NCBI RefSeq assembly: GCF_005938645.2
Contig: NZ_CP042171.1
Location: forward strand, 3,100,001 to 3,164,000
Source: Pedobacter sp. KBS0701
GTDB taxonomy: Bacteria > Bacteroidota > Bacteroidia > Sphingobacteriales > Sphingobacteriaceae
DNA length: 64,000 nt
Direction: 5' to 3'
The notes beneath the pieces are model-generated. The model was not told the DNA's origin, made no database searches, and saw only the letters and a program-made list of their open reading frames with translations. The position numbers and the translations under genes are program-made. Positions 62,856 to 64,000 of this stretch are shown here, piece by piece. Each line of letters opens with the position of its first letter. Position 1 is the first letter of the stretch.

Positions 62856-63797
62856 CTAGAGGCCCCTGGTTGCATTTCCGATCACTTGAAGATCGACACC
62901 ATATTCATTGATAAAATAGTTTCTAACAATGTTATATCTCCTTTTTATCTGGCCTGCAGTATCTTTTGTAGCATTAAGCATTCCAGCTGGCGTGCTGTCT
63001 GTATTTGCTACAGACGCGTTTAACTGCGGGGTAGAATAAGTAACCATTGCAGTGATATAGGCGTTCCAATCCAGCTGGGCAGAAATGTTTGAAGTGCCCA
63101 TGATTATCCCCCTGCTATATGCCTGTGAGAGGGAACTTACATTGCTCATATAATCAGCACTACTGGCAAAGTCTGAAGATGGTGCAGATAATCCCCTGGC
63201 AAAAATGCTTTGCATGAAGATGAGATTCACCTTATAAATAAAGGCGCGCTGTTCAGCGGCAGTCATGGTGCTTACAGTTGCATCCCCATAATTCACCTGA
63301 ATGTTATCGTAATTGTAAAAAGCAGCTACTTTTTTCGTTCCTTTCGAAGCAGTAATTATTGGCGTAAAAATATAAGTGGTAAAAACAGAATCAACCTTTT
63401 TACAAAGCATGATCTTTACCGGGAGAAACTGTTTGAGAAATTTATCTGTGTAAAAATCAAACCATTTACTTTTGATCAGCGCGAGCTGAGGTGCCACGTA
63501 TGCCGGGTCGGATGGTTCCACTTCTGCACCAGGAGACCATGCCCCGTTTGTTGACACCGGTTTTTTCCAGCCGGTTGGCGTCCAATACACATCCTTTTCA
63601 GAGAATTTGTATAACATATATGTGCCGTAAGCATTATAATAGTTTACTATTGTCTGATCAAATGCATTATTTCCCTGAGGAACTTTATAAGTATCATCTA
63701 TACCAGAGGGTATAAGTTGCTCATCTTCTTTTTTACAAGAGGCGATCGAAATTGCCAGCATTAGGGCAAATAAGATCAAAAAATTCTGTTTCATCAT
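62856..63797 (-). CDS. Mx1-type SusD-associated lipoprotein without a recognisable zinc site
   Basis: The 313-residue lipoprotein has a leader with Cys in ISIASCKKED near residue 21. It matches the substrate-import-associated zinc metallohydrolase lipoprotein group by its length, its place right after a SusD gene and its conserved DDTYKVPQG and YGVDLQVI ends. Family members usually carry HExxH near residue 195. Here the aligned stretch reads MQSIF (residues 195-199), with no HExxH anywhere. It is probably a surface lipoprotein of the SusCD-type complex that binds rather than cuts. Confidence 0.75.
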   Translation of the reverse strand: MMKQNFLILFALMLAISIASCKKEDEQLIPSGIDDTYKVPQGNNAFDQTIVNYYNAYGTYMLYKFSEKDVYWTPTGWKKPVSTNGAWSPGAEVEPSDPAYVAPQLALIKSKWFDFYTDKFLKQFLPVKIMLCKKVDSVFTTYIFTPIITASKGTKKVAAFYNYDNIQVNYGDATVSTMTAAEQRAFIYKVNLIFMQSIFARGLSAPSSDFASSADYMSNVSSLSQAYSRGIIMGTSNISAQLDWNAYITAMVTYSTPQLNASVANTDSTPAGMLNATKDTAGQIKRRYNIVRNYFINEYGVDLQVIGNATRGL

Positions 63798-63820
63798 TTT
63801 TTTATTTTGGTAAATGATTG

Positions 63821-64000
63821 CTATTTCGGGTTTTGAGAAAGATCAGGATTATTATTCAAGGCGTTAAATGGAATCGGGAGGGCATAAAGTGAACTGTTTG
63901 CAGGCAGCGTATAAACAGTGGATACGCCATCAGCGCCGGTAAAATTATGCGTCACCGGAATGGCCCATCGTCTGATATCCTGCCATCTGGAGTTATTCTC
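63821..64000 (-). CDS. SusD/RagB-family outer-membrane lipoprotein, C-terminal end
   Basis: The last 59 residues are present; the rest lies beyond the right edge. The visible part has the SusD C-terminal pattern SRWQDIRRWAIP and the ending YALPIPFNALNNNP. SusD proteins sit over a SusC-type TonB channel and capture glycans or peptides. The genes that follow in the same direction encode peptidases, so a peptide or protein ligand is likely. The stop is 23 bp from the Mx1 lipoprotein start. Confidence 0.9.
   Translation of the reverse strand, partial: ENNSRWQDIRRWAIPVTHNFTGADGVSTVYTLPANSSLYALPIPFNALNNNPDLSQNPK

Noticed and set aside
1-64000. tRNA, rRNA, CRISPR or phage/transposase genes
   Set aside because: I looked through the gene-free regions for T-loop sequences, regular spacer arrays and integrase/transposase motifs and saw none. 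A search with a tRNA or CRISPR program would be decisive.

Overview
The window reads as chromosomal DNA of a Bacteroidota bacterium, most likely Sphingobacteriaceae and Pedobacter-like. The evidence is the low G+C content, the near absence of Shine-Dalgarno sites, a hybrid two-component system of the AraC type, a SusD-type lipoprotein, a type IX secretion C-terminal domain with its PorP/SprF partner, a GIN-domain protein, LytS/LytR-type signalling, and intergenic foldback repeats typical of this group. The genus is inference. I see no rRNA, tRNA, CRISPR, transposase, integrase or phage gene. The window is cut at both ends: a GH43 gene runs off the left edge and a SusD gene runs off the right edge.

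Layout. Positions 1-6632 hold part of a polysaccharide utilisation locus: a hybrid sensor/AraC regulator, a BNR-repeat protein and a GH43 glycosidase, with two direct repeats 22 bp apart in front of the enzyme genes. Positions 6795-10850 hold a SelW-like redox protein and an iron-type TonB receptor/PepSY pair. Positions 10960-14622 hold a short-chain dehydrogenase, a Fe(II)/2-oxoglutarate oxygenase, a possible 50-residue protein, a CDP-alcohol phosphotransferase and a GtrA protein. Positions 14979-17538 pair a GH109-type alpha-N-acetylgalactosaminidase with a NahK-like sugar kinase. Positions 18705-21602 are a LiaF-like/DUF4288/LytS/LytR envelope-stress cluster. Then come ChaN, MscL, sigma-54, a large T9SS-exported PKD protein with its PorP partner, a 46-residue TatA, an HD hydrolase, a TetR/ABC1-kinase pair, a lone receiver domain, a GIN-domain protein and a GAF protein. 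A 1204-residue metallophosphoesterase/outer-membrane-barrel fusion follows. An SdiA-regulated-type lipoprotein, ppk1 and an HD-Pycsar-effector fusion come next, then a secreted GH36 alpha-galactosidase and an fdhD/DUF7009/YdeP-type molybdoenzyme operon.

The right end (54506-64000, leftward) is one long operon of exported proteins: a SusD-like lipoprotein, an Mx1-type lipoprotein, two tandem DUF5117-type metalloproteases, a thioredoxin-fold protein and an S9 prolyl-oligopeptidase-type peptidase. It looks like a peptide or protein capture and degradation system. Two of its putative proteases have lost the zinc site: the downstream DUF5117 copy and the Mx1 lipoprotein.

The observations most worth following are that operon with two apparently dead proteases, the HD-PycTM protein coupled to polyphosphate kinase, the phosphoesterase/kinase-like/barrel fusion, and a dispersed intergenic element of about 270-280 bp present twice. 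The ends and inner stems of that element change together between the copies, which suggests a conserved folded RNA or DNA structure.
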